From Candidatus Peregrinibacteria bacterium (GTDB lineage Bacteria > Patescibacteriota > Gracilibacteria > UM-FILTER-43-11): DNA of 10,391 nt. This document shows, piece after piece, positions 1-5,996 of the stretch; position 1 is the first letter of the stretch; each line of letters begins with the position of its first letter. Below the pieces are notes generated by a model. The model was not told the DNA's origin. It worked only from the letters and a program-made list of their open reading frames with translations, and did not search any database. Position numbers and translations under genes: made by a program. The stretch covers positions 1-10,391 of the forward strand of contig JAFGNE010000015.1 of the NCBI GenBank assembly GCA_016927155.1, in the 5' to 3' direction.

Positions 1-296
1 AACTGGAGGAAGGTTTGGCCCTTGCGGACAAGCGACCCATCGCGCATTTTGCGGATAACGCGGATGCCACATTTTTTCAAAAACCATTCCGCTTCCTGTA
101 CGCCAGCGAGTATGCCGGATTCTTTGGCTATAACCGCCGCACGGACGGATTGCCTGGGATTTAAAAGAAAATTTTTTGTCGTGACATCGCCCCGGCCCGC
201 ATCTTCTATGTGCGCACCCCACACATAAAACTCCACCGCTTTTTTATAGGCGGGATTCTTAAGGCTTAATTCCCGTGCGGCGTTCATAAAAAACAT
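1..296 (-). CDS. nadC: Quinolinate phosphoribosyltransferase (nicotinate-nucleotide pyrophosphorylase), N-terminal part, cut by window edge
   Basis: The minus strand is open from an ATG at 296 to the left edge (98 codons, no stop), so only the N-terminal domain is present. Visible family signatures are IEDAGRGDVTT (residues 30-40), matching the E-D-x-G-x-G-D-x-T-T stretch of NadC, then AAVIAKESGILAG (53-65), matching the 'A-x-(V/I)-x-A-(K/R)-E-x-G-(V/I)-x-A-G' strand-turn, then a DGSLVRKGQ (86-94) turn. In the family this domain covers the active site of the partner subunit. The enzyme joins quinolinate and PRPP to give nicotinate mononucleotide, CO2 and PPi in cytosolic NAD synthesis. A second ATG at 287 is an alternative start; a weak GGA lies close to the first. 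The catalytic barrel is outside the window, so a related phosphoribosyltransferase (ModD-like or nicotinate-type) cannot be excluded. Confidence 0.72.
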   Translation of the reverse strand, partial: MFFMNAARELSLKNPAYKKAVEFYVWGAHIEDAGRGDVTTKNFLLNPRQSVRAAVIAKESGILAGVQEAEWFLKKCGIRVIRKMRDGSLVRKGQTFLQ

Positions 297-319
297 GGAT
301 TCCAGATTAGATGGTTTTT

Positions 320-349
320 ATTATACGCCGGCTAAAGAAATATTGACAA
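320..349 (-). promoter_or_regulatory. Sigma-70-type promoter for the nadC-like gene
   Basis: On the minus strand TTGTCA (349-344) is followed after 18 bases by a perfect TATAAT (325-320). The predicted transcription start is near 313, giving a leader of about 17 bases before the ATG at 296. Its -35 box lies on top of the -35 box of the opposing promoter. The call rests on consensus match only. Confidence 0.65.
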
Positions 350-370
350 AAAACAATTTTAATTTAAAAT
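343..370 (+). promoter_or_regulatory. Sigma-70-type promoter for the 395-3856 operon
   Basis: A perfect TTGACA (343-348) is followed after 16 bases by TAAAAT (365-370), one mismatch from TATAAT. The predicted start near 377 leaves a short AT-rich leader of under 20 bases with no Shine-Dalgarno site before the ATG at 395. It would serve the orphan gene and probably the RSH-like gene and miaB behind it, since the gaps downstream are only 24 and 15 bases. Confidence 0.6.
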
Positions 371-394
371 TAATACCCTTTAACCTTTTTAAAA

Positions 395-817
395 ATGAAT
401 GAAGCCCCCTTTGAAGGAAATGAAATCCCCACACATATCCTGCATTCTTTCCCACTTCCAAAAATAGAAGAAGGCGGCCAAAATAATGGTCAGGGCATTG
501 ATTTACGGTTAGTGCAACACCTGGAAACAGATCCTGATGCGACCAGGAAAATTTTACAAATCGTCCTAATCACTAAAAATGGAAAAATATTTGAAAGTTA
601 TGGCGCAAGGGACGATGCGAATCAGGCGTTAACTGAAGTGAATCAAATTGGGCAATCGCTATCCGTACAACCGGACAGCACTTTTTCTGAAGTAGCGACA
701 CAAGTGGAATTTTTTATGGAAAATCCCCAATTTTTAACTTTACCGATTAAAAATCGCCATAAAGCTTTGGCAAAATATCTTGCGGATCAAAAAACCAACC
801 ATAAAAAATTAGTTTAA
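395..817 (+). CDS. Hypothetical protein, 140 aa, first gene of the operon
   Basis: I do not recognise this protein. It has no signal peptide, no membrane segment, no cysteines and no motif I can name. It is mixed in charge, with a Gln/Asn/Glu-rich first 35 residues, a likely beta segment ILQIVLITKNGKIFESYG (residues 53-70), and a lysine-rich C-terminus. A small soluble alpha/beta protein is the most that can be said. The coding case rests on its place directly behind a good promoter, its in-operon spacing of 24 bases to the next gene, and the absence of a better frame in the interval. Its codons are visibly more A/T-rich than those of the RSH-like gene and miaB downstream, which could reflect fast evolution or recent acquisition. 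No Shine-Dalgarno site precedes the ATG; the leader is short and AT-rich. Confidence 0.7.
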   Translation: MNEAPFEGNEIPTHILHSFPLPKIEEGGQNNGQGIDLRLVQHLETDPDATRKILQIVLITKNGKIFESYGARDDANQALTEVNQIGQSLSVQPDSTFSEVATQVEFFMENPQFLTLPIKNRHKALAKYLADQKTNHKKLV

Positions 818-841
818 CTTTCCAAAAACTAACCCCTTCAC

Positions 842-2506
842 GTGAAAAAAAACCCGTCAGGCATTAAAGAGGGGGAGAATCCCCATAATTTCCTGGAAGA
901 ACTCAAGCAGTTTAAAAATTTCGGGAAAAATGAATCCGACGAAACTGCGGCGAAAGAATGGATTAAAGGGGCGATTAAAGAAATATGGCAGGAAGCGAAA
1001 TTCGTGATGCAGGAAGACATCGCGGTGGACTGGGGAAGGGTCGGTGAAGCCTGTTATACGGCCTACGCGGCCCATTTTGGCCAAAAGCGGAAATCGAACC
1101 CCAACGTGCTTTATGTGGAACACCTGAAGCACAGCGCCATCCGCTTCATCGAAAAAATCCAGGAGGAATATAAAGACAGGGTGCGCCCGTTCCGGGAGAA
1201 AAAAGTGGACATGACGGAAGCCTTCATCAAAATTATCCTGCACGACGCGTTGGAGGATTTTTTGAGGAAAAACCCTTCCCCGGAAAGCCTAAGCCTTTAC
1301 CCGCAAATGATGGCTTACCTGGAAGAAACGTATGGAAAAGAAGTGGCTGACGACATCGCGCTGGTGGCCACCAATTTTTCAAAACGCCCCAATACTAAGT
1401 TACCGAAAGGGCTATCGCGGCTTGATATCAGCCGGGTTGATTTTTTAGCCCAAATGCTGGGGGTTATTGAAACCCGTGACGCCATCAACCTGCTCCTTAA
1501 AGTGGCTGAACGCCAGGATAATCTGAAAGACGCGGGCAACTTCCCTAATGTGGATAGGAAAGCGTTGGAATCGGCCAACCTCGCCATCGCTTGCTATGCC
1601 GCCAGTATGCGCACGCCCGCCAAACGGCTATTCAATGACTTTTTCCGGTTTTTCTTCCGCGAAAAACCGGAATTGCTTAAAAAATTCGAAACTTATATTA
1701 CCGACCTGCAAAAGCAGGATGAAGAGAATTTTCAAAGCAACCTGCGGCCCGCCATCCAGCAGGAAGTCGAAAAAATACTGGGGCATTCCGATTTCGAAAT
1801 ACGCCATTCCCCCTTGCCGCTTTGGCGGATCAATATGGCCATTATGGATCATCCGGCTTACCAAAAACGAGCCAAATGGGAATCCATGCCCTTGATTTAT
1901 AGAGAACTGCTTGATGAAGAAAAGGACACGTTCCACAAGCTCATCAAAAATAAATCGCTCCATCGGATTGTCATCATCACCCACTTGGAACATGACGCGA
2001 ATAAGATATGGGAAACCGGTCTTTCTTCATTCTGCCCCATCCTTACCAAGCGCTTCACTAAAAAATTGGAGCCGGAAAACGCCTTGGAATTTTCTGGATA
2101 CAAAGCACGCCGTTCCATTGCGCAATTCAGGGGGCCGGACGGGAAATTGGATGAAAAACATCTGGAATTCAAAGTGGTAAGCCGTGAGGAATATACCGAT
2201 AATGAATTCGGAGAAGCGGAGTACGATGACGGCCCCCCAAAGGACACGGTTACGCCGAAATACAGCGTGGCTTCTTTGGAACGCTATATCAACCATCTTG
2301 CGGCCATTTTTAAGGAGCAGGAACCATCCCGATGGGAAATTTTAAAAAAAAACCTGCTCAATCCCCTGGGCGCGGATTTGAGTTTGATGGCCAATGATTT
2401 GCGCGTGGCTATCCGAATAATAACAAAAGAACGCGTGGAGCCTTTTATCAACACTATGGGCAATAAAAGGCCTGTGGAATATTGGGATGACAGATTTGTG
2501 CTATAG
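842..2506 (+). CDS. RelA/SpoT-like HD-domain protein with a degenerate synthetase-like region
   Basis: A 554-aa soluble protein starting at GTG; an in-frame TAA at 830-832 rules out a longer start. The N-terminal half follows the (p)ppGpp hydrolase HD pattern. Y91-x-x-H94 corresponds to the first metal histidine, and HDALED (H134, D135, E138, D139) to the HDxxED core. YGKEVADDIALVAT (164-177) resembles the segment after it, and VAERQDNLK (221-229) stands where the family has LADRLHNMR, with Glu223 for the usual metal Asp. The C-terminal half (about 370-462) keeps a weak RSH-synthetase outline: RIVIIT, a Pro-x-x-x-x-RF segment, GY (419-420), GPDGK (431-435), LEFKVVS (441-447) and EFGEAEY. The usual ExQxR reads E442-F-K-V-V, and the Asp of the D-L-x-A-x-R strand is not seen. 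No TGS or ACT domain is visible. Inference: an alarmone or nucleotide hydrolase, or a sensor with a dead synthetase. It may instead be an HD protein of unrelated substrate. It sits 15 bases before miaB. Confidence 0.62.
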   Translation: MKKNPSGIKEGENPHNFLEELKQFKNFGKNESDETAAKEWIKGAIKEIWQEAKFVMQEDIAVDWGRVGEACYTAYAAHFGQKRKSNPNVLYVEHLKHSAIRFIEKIQEEYKDRVRPFREKKVDMTEAFIKIILHDALEDFLRKNPSPESLSLYPQMMAYLEETYGKEVADDIALVATNFSKRPNTKLPKGLSRLDISRVDFLAQMLGVIETRDAINLLLKVAERQDNLKDAGNFPNVDRKALESANLAIACYAASMRTPAKRLFNDFFRFFFREKPELLKKFETYITDLQKQDEENFQSNLRPAIQQEVEKILGHSDFEIRHSPLPLWRINMAIMDHPAYQKRAKWESMPLIYRELLDEEKDTFHKLIKNKSLHRIVIITHLEHDANKIWETGLSSFCPILTKRFTKKLEPENALEFSGYKARRSIAQFRGPDGKLDEKHLEFKVVSREEYTDNEFGEAEYDDGPPKDTVTPKYSVASLERYINHLAAIFKEQEPSRWEILKKNLLNPLGADLSLMANDLRVAIRIITKERVEPFINTMGNKRPVEYWDDRFVL

Positions 2507-2510
2507 CGAT

Positions 2511-2514
2511 AGGA
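2511..2514 (+). promoter_or_regulatory. Ribosome binding site fixing the miaB GTG start
   Basis: AGGA lies 7 bases before the GTG at 2522. It is one of the few clear Shine-Dalgarno sites in the window. It supports the GTG start, which places the first conserved cysteine (C10) at its usual distance from the N-terminus. Confidence 0.6.
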
Positions 2515-2521
2515 TGGTTCC

Positions 2522-3856
2522 GTGAAATATTTCATCCAAACGTACGGTTGCCAGATGAATTATTCCGATTCGGAACGGATCGCGACGGTTTTGCTGAAAT
2601 TGGGCTACACGCCGGCCAAAGGGTTTGGGGACGCGGACCTCATCATCCTCAATACCTGCTCCGTGAAGCAAAAAGCGGAAGAGCGGATTTACGGCCTGGG
2701 CGAGCAGTTCAAACCGCTCAAAGAAAAAAATCCGCGCCTTAAAATCGGCATCACGGGATGCATGATCCGGCAGTCCACCGGCCTCCGGCGCAAAGAAGGG
2801 GAAGCGATCTTCAGGCGGATGGGCTCTGTTGATTTTACCTTCCGGATAAAAGAACTGATGCAATTGCCGGAGATATTGCGCGAGCTGCACCAAGTGGAAG
2901 GCGCCGATGATGTGAAAGATTTATGCAGTTATTTCCATATCCCGCAGACCATCACGAACATCGCCCAGGTTTTCATCCCTGTGATGAACGGGTGCAACAA
3001 TTTTTGCTCCTATTGCATTGTGCCGTACGCCCGTGGGCGGGAAGAAAGCCGCTCCATGGCGGAAGTGCTGGATGAAACAGAAAAGGCGGCCAAACGCGGC
3101 GCGAAAGAGATTAACCTGGTGGGCCAGAATGTGAACACCTACAAGCCGGCGGACGCGGACCCAAAAAACAAAGAAGCCCCTTTCGCGCAGCTGCTCCGTA
3201 AAATCGACGCCATTCCGACTGTAGACCGCGTGCGGTTTTATACTGTGCACCCCAAAGACATGAGCGACGATGTGATCGCGCTTTATGGCGAACTGCGGAC
3301 CATGACGCCGCACCTCCATCTGCCCGTGCAATCGGGCTCCAACAGCGTGCTCAAGCGGATGAACCGGACGTACACGGTGGAGCGTTTCAAGGAACTGGTC
3401 GCAAAAATGCGCGCGCGGATCCCGCACATGTCCATTTCCACGGACATCATTGTGGGCTTTTGTGGCGAAACGGAAAAGGAATTCATGGAAAGTTATGACC
3501 TGATTAAAGACCTGAAAATTGACTTGGTTTACGTTTCCAAATATTCGGAACGCGAAGGCACGCTGGCCGCGCGCGAGCAAAAAGATGATGTGCCGCTGGA
3601 AGTGAAAAAAGACAGGTTCAGACGGATAACCGATGTGATGAGGGGCGTTTCGCACGAATATAACCAGCAATTCCTGGGCAAAACCGTGCAGGTGCTGGTA
3701 GAAAAAGCCGAACGCGGTTACACTTTTGGCAAAATCCCCGAATATAAGTTCGTGCGCTTAAAGGGTGAAAAACCGGAACTTATCGGCCAGTACGTAAATG
3801 TGAAAATCAAAAAAGCGATGGAATGGTGTTTGGAAGGAAATATGACGAAAATTTAG
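2522..3856 (+). CDS. miaB: tRNA-2-methylthio-N6-dimethylallyladenosine synthase (MiaB), radical SAM
   Basis: A complete 444-aa member of the methylthiotransferase family. The N-terminal UPF0004 domain carries the three cysteines of the auxiliary [4Fe-4S] cluster: C10 in TYGCQMN, C46 in NTCSV and C80 in TGCM. The radical-SAM cluster motif CNNFCSYC supplies C158, C162 and C165, followed by VPYARGREESR (167-177). NLVGQNVNTY (198-207), HLHLPVQSGS (264-273) and STDIIVGFCGET (306-317) are family blocks. A C-terminal TRAM-like domain (about 380-444, from FLGKTVQVLVE) binds tRNA. The enzyme adds a methylthio group to i6A37 of tRNAs reading UNN codons. The 'VHPKDMSDD' segment (242-250) matches MiaB ('SHPKDM') better than MtaB or RimO. 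Translation begins at GTG behind AGGA. It is the last gene of the 395-3856 run, and its TAG stop lies inside the first copy of a palindromic repeat. Confidence 0.95.
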   Translation: MKYFIQTYGCQMNYSDSERIATVLLKLGYTPAKGFGDADLIILNTCSVKQKAEERIYGLGEQFKPLKEKNPRLKIGITGCMIRQSTGLRRKEGEAIFRRMGSVDFTFRIKELMQLPEILRELHQVEGADDVKDLCSYFHIPQTITNIAQVFIPVMNGCNNFCSYCIVPYARGREESRSMAEVLDETEKAAKRGAKEINLVGQNVNTYKPADADPKNKEAPFAQLLRKIDAIPTVDRVRFYTVHPKDMSDDVIALYGELRTMTPHLHLPVQSGSNSVLKRMNRTYTVERFKELVAKMRARIPHMSISTDIIVGFCGETEKEFMESYDLIKDLKIDLVYVSKYSEREGTLAAREQKDDVPLEVKKDRFRRITDVMRGVSHEYNQQFLGKTVQVLVEKAERGYTFGKIPEYKFVRLKGEKPELIGQYVNVKIKKAMEWCLEGNMTKI

Positions 3857-3862
3857 TTAACT
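3852..3862. repeat. Palindromic operator-like repeat, copy 1
   Basis: TTTAGTTAACT, with the perfect 8-base palindrome AGTTAACT at 3855-3862. The first bases are the last codon and TAG stop of miaB. It is identical over 11 bases to the copies at 3886-3896 and 3977-3987. Confidence 0.6.
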
Positions 3863-3901
3863 GAAATCAAAATTTTGTATCGATTTTTAGTTAACTTTTT
3901 T
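3855..3901 (+). terminator. Possible Rho-independent terminator of the miaB operon
   Basis: The arms 3855-3868 (AGTTAACTGAAATC) and 3882-3896 (GATTTTTAGTTAACT) can form a stem of about 14 pairs, with one G-U pair and one bulged U. The loop is 13 bases, and T3896-T3901 follow directly. The stem is very AU-rich, weaker than a classical terminator. The arms are the same palindromes proposed as operator copies 1 and 2, so the two readings compete or coexist. Confidence 0.4.
3886..3896. repeat. Palindromic operator-like repeat, copy 2
   Basis: TTTAGTTAACT again, with its palindrome centre 34 bases from copy 1. It is followed by a run of six T (3896-3901). Copies 1 and 2 can also pair with each other in RNA. 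Confidence 0.6.
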
Positions 3902-3933
3902 AAGACTATTTTCATTGGTAAAAATAGAATATT

Positions 3934-3962
3934 TTGACAAATGATTTTTCAAAATATATAAT
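3934..3962 (+). promoter_or_regulatory. Perfect-consensus sigma-70-type promoter for fic
   Basis: TTGACA (3934-3939) and TATAAT (3957-3962) are both exact and separated by the optimal 17 bases. The predicted start is near 3969, which puts the third palindrome at roughly +8 to +21 and the fic ATG at about +25. So strong a promoter in front of a potentially toxic AMP-transferase suggests it is normally held down. Confidence 0.75.
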
Positions 3963-3976
3963 TATATTTGATCAAA

Positions 3977-3990
3977 TTTAGTTAACTAAA
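3977..3990. promoter_or_regulatory. Operator-like palindrome, copy 3, between fic promoter and start codon
   Basis: TTTAGTTAACTAAA is a perfect 14-base palindrome ending 3 bases before the fic ATG. It occupies the initial transcribed region and the place where a Shine-Dalgarno site would be; none is present. The core resembles the CTAGTTAACTAG centre of the E. coli trp operator, which is known to bind TrpR. That a TrpR-like protein acts here is inference. Confidence 0.5.
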
Positions 3991-3993
3991 AAT

Positions 3994-4899
3994 ATGAAAT
4001 TCATCAGCCGGAAAGTTATCAAGGGGCAACCGTATTTTTATCTGCAGTTCCAGGGGGTGTCGCGGCTTCTCGGCAATCGCCTGCCCGATGACCTGGAAGG
4101 GCAAATGCTCCGATTTTTCCTGGAATGGGGCAAAAAAAGAAGCGCCAAATTGCCGCAAGCCGTTCTGAAAGAATTTCCCTACGGCAACTTGGCTAAAATG
4201 GAAGAGGCGCGGGGATGGTATGCATGTGTTTCGGGCAGCGAGCTTTTTATCAATGAATTTGAGGATTTTCGGAAGCTTTTCAGCATCCATTTTACTTTCA
4301 ACTCCAACAGGTCGGAAGGGTCGAAAACCACACGACCCGAAGTGGAGGCTTACGCCAAAGTTTTCCCCAGGAAGCCGAAAACCAGGACAGAAACGGAAAT
4401 CGCCGATTCTTTTGAAGCCATTGATTTTGCCTTTTCCAAAAAAATGAAATGGACCCCCCAAGGCATCAGCAAGGTGCATAAGATTTTGCTTAAAAAACTC
4501 AATCCGATGATCGCGGGGAAATGGAAACAGGAAAGCAATGTGGCGCCGGGAAACCAGCCTACCTTGCCGCCCAAAGAAGTCAAAAGGGCCATCAATTCCC
4601 TTTTGGCCGATTTGAAAAAGGATTTTAAGGACAAAAAATACCCCTCTCTCATCGCCATCCGGTTTTACACGCGGTTTGAGCATATTCACCCATTTGATGA
4701 CGGAAACGGCAGGGTGGGACGGATCCTTTTTAACGCTATCCTCCATAAATACGGCTACTTGCCCATTGTCTTTTTCAATGAAAACCACAAAAACCATTGT
4801 GAAGCCTTGACACAGGCTATTGGAGGCCGGCCGGCCAAATTCAAAAAACATTTCCTTTCGCAGGCGGAAAAAACTTTTAAGTTATTCGGCATATTATGA
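3994..4899 (+). CDS. Fic family AMP-transferase, class II (N-terminal inhibitory motif)
   Basis: A 301-aa protein with the full Fic active-site motif HPFDDGNGRVGR (H232-R243). The catalytic His232, the metal-binding acidic residue 236, the GNG anion loop and Arg243 are all kept. Upstream, SNRSEG (S104-G109) matches the inhibitory (S/T)xxxE(G/N) helix of class II Fic proteins, whose Glu blocks productive ATP binding, so the enzyme should be self-restrained and self-contained. The first 90 residues are a basic region with no named domain. Family members transfer AMP, or sometimes another nucleotide moiety, to a Ser, Thr or Tyr of a target protein; the target here is unknown. No antitoxin gene lies beside it. 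It has its own consensus promoter and operator-like palindrome, no visible Shine-Dalgarno site, and its TGA overlaps the ATG of the glycosyltransferase by ATGA, which implies coupled translation. Confidence 0.88.
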   Translation: MKFISRKVIKGQPYFYLQFQGVSRLLGNRLPDDLEGQMLRFFLEWGKKRSAKLPQAVLKEFPYGNLAKMEEARGWYACVSGSELFINEFEDFRKLFSIHFTFNSNRSEGSKTTRPEVEAYAKVFPRKPKTRTETEIADSFEAIDFAFSKKMKWTPQGISKVHKILLKKLNPMIAGKWKQESNVAPGNQPTLPPKEVKRAINSLLADLKKDFKDKKYPSLIAIRFYTRFEHIHPFDDGNGRVGRILFNAILHKYGYLPIVFFNENHKNHCEALTQAIGGRPAKFKKHFLSQAEKTFKLFGIL

Positions 4900-5996
4900 A
4901 AATCGCCCTTGTAACCGACTGGCTGACGAACTATGGCGGCGCGGAAAGCGTCATCTCGGCTTTCCATGACCTTTTTCCAGAAGCGCCGGTATTTACCACG
5001 CTGTACAACCCTAAAAAGATGCGTGAGTTGGGGGGGCTGAAGGATGTAAGGACGACCTGGCTCCAGAAAATCCCTTTCGCCAAAAGCCATCACCAATGGC
5101 TCCTGGGGCAGATGCCCGTGGCCGTGGAGATGATGGATTTGGATGAATACGACGTGGTGCTTTCAAGCTGCCACAGCGTGAGCAAAGGCGTGATCACCAA
5201 GCCTTCCACGCTGCATATTTGCTATTGCCACACGCCCATGCGGTACGCGTGGGAAAGCTGGGATTTTGAGACGCGGCTCAAAAAATTTCCCAAGTTCCTG
5301 CATCCGCTTATCCGCCGACAAATAAAAAAAATAAAGGAGTGGGATTATTGCGCCGCGCAACGGGTGGATAAATACATTGCTAATTCGACGCACATCGCCG
5401 GAAAGATCAAGGAACATTATGGCCGCGATTCCGCCGTGATCTACCCGCCTGTGCATACGGAAAAATTCAAGCCTGTGGCGCACCCAAGCCAGGATTTTTA
5501 TTTTTCCATCGGCCGGCTCATTCCCTATAAAAAATTTGATTTGCTGGTGGAAACGTTCAACCACCTTGGCCTGCCACTCAAAATCGCCGGCACAGGGCCG
5601 GACTTTGAAAAAATAAAGAAGATGGCCAAGCCCAACGTGGAAATCCTGGGCTTTGTGGATGACCGGCAACTTGCCGAGCTGTACGCCAATTGCAAGGCAC
5701 TCCTTTTCCCGCAGGTGGAAGACGCGGGCATCGTGCCGCTGGAGGCGATGGCTGCCGGCCGGCCCGTCATCGCCCTGAACCGGGGAGGCAGCCTGGATAC
5801 CATGATCGAGGGAAAAACCGGCGTGTTTTTTGGGGAACAGACCGTCAAAAATTTATCGGATGCCGTCCGGCGGTTTGAAACAATGGGATTCGACCCGAAG
5901 GCCATAAGAGAACATGCCAAGCGGTTTGATGTGGAAATCTTCAAGCGGAAAATCCGCGACTTTATCGAATCGCAGGCGTCTTCTTGCTTTTCGTAA
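4896..5996 (+). CDS. Glycosyltransferase, GT4-like (GT-B fold)
   Basis: 366 aa, cytosolic, without a membrane segment. The N-terminal Rossmann half begins MKIALVTDWLTNYGGAES, where the GG (14-15) sits in the acceptor-side loop. The C-terminal half starts near residue 200 with FYFSIGRLIPYKKFD, followed by LKIAGTGP (228-235) and LGFVDDRQLAELYANCKALLF (251-271). The GT4 E-x7-E signature is E275-DAGIVPL-E283, which binds the nucleotide-sugar donor. Enzymes of this type (WbaZ-like mannosyl- or related transferases) build cell-surface polysaccharide. The sugar cannot be read from sequence. There is no Shine-Dalgarno site; the ATG overlaps the fic TGA. The 3' end overlaps the tsaB 3' end by 35 bases, so the last residues after about 355 are constrained by both frames. 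No other polysaccharide gene is in view. Confidence 0.9.
   Translation: MKIALVTDWLTNYGGAESVISAFHDLFPEAPVFTTLYNPKKMRELGGLKDVRTTWLQKIPFAKSHHQWLLGQMPVAVEMMDLDEYDVVLSSCHSVSKGVITKPSTLHICYCHTPMRYAWESWDFETRLKKFPKFLHPLIRRQIKKIKEWDYCAAQRVDKYIANSTHIAGKIKEHYGRDSAVIYPPVHTEKFKPVAHPSQDFYFSIGRLIPYKKFDLLVETFNHLGLPLKIAGTGPDFEKIKKMAKPNVEILGFVDDRQLAELYANCKALLFPQVEDAGIVPLEAMAAGRPVIALNRGGSLDTMIEGKTGVFFGEQTVKNLSDAVRRFETMGFDPKAIREHAKRFDVEIFKRKIRDFIESQASSCFS

Noticed and set aside
22..228. A 68-codon open frame on the plus strand at the left edge
   Set aside because: The minus strand here encodes the conserved NadC N-terminal signature, so the plus frame is its shadow.
809..820. TTAGTTTAACTT near the end of the orphan gene, resembling the fic palindrome
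   Set aside because: It has an extra T in the centre, breaking the palindrome, and overlaps the stop codon of a coding region. One imperfect match in AT-rich sequence is not enough to call an operator.
2921..3670. A 249-codon open frame on the minus strand
   Set aside because: Antisense to miaB, whose cysteine motifs and family blocks are unmistakable; the product is rich in His, Phe, Arg and Val with no family pattern.
3982..4851. A 289-codon open frame on the minus strand
   Set aside because: Antisense to fic, which carries a complete active-site motif; the antisense product is Phe/Gly/Arg-rich and typical of a mirror frame.
3994..4899. Fic as half of a toxin-antitoxin pair such as FicTA or Phd-Doc
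   Set aside because: No small antitoxin gene lies beside it. The inhibitory S-x3-E-G motif is within the same protein, which is the class II arrangement.
395..5996. CRISPR array, insertion sequence or phage remnants
   Set aside because: The only repeats are three 11-base palindromes with unequal spacing; no transposase, integrase or terminal inverted repeats were seen.
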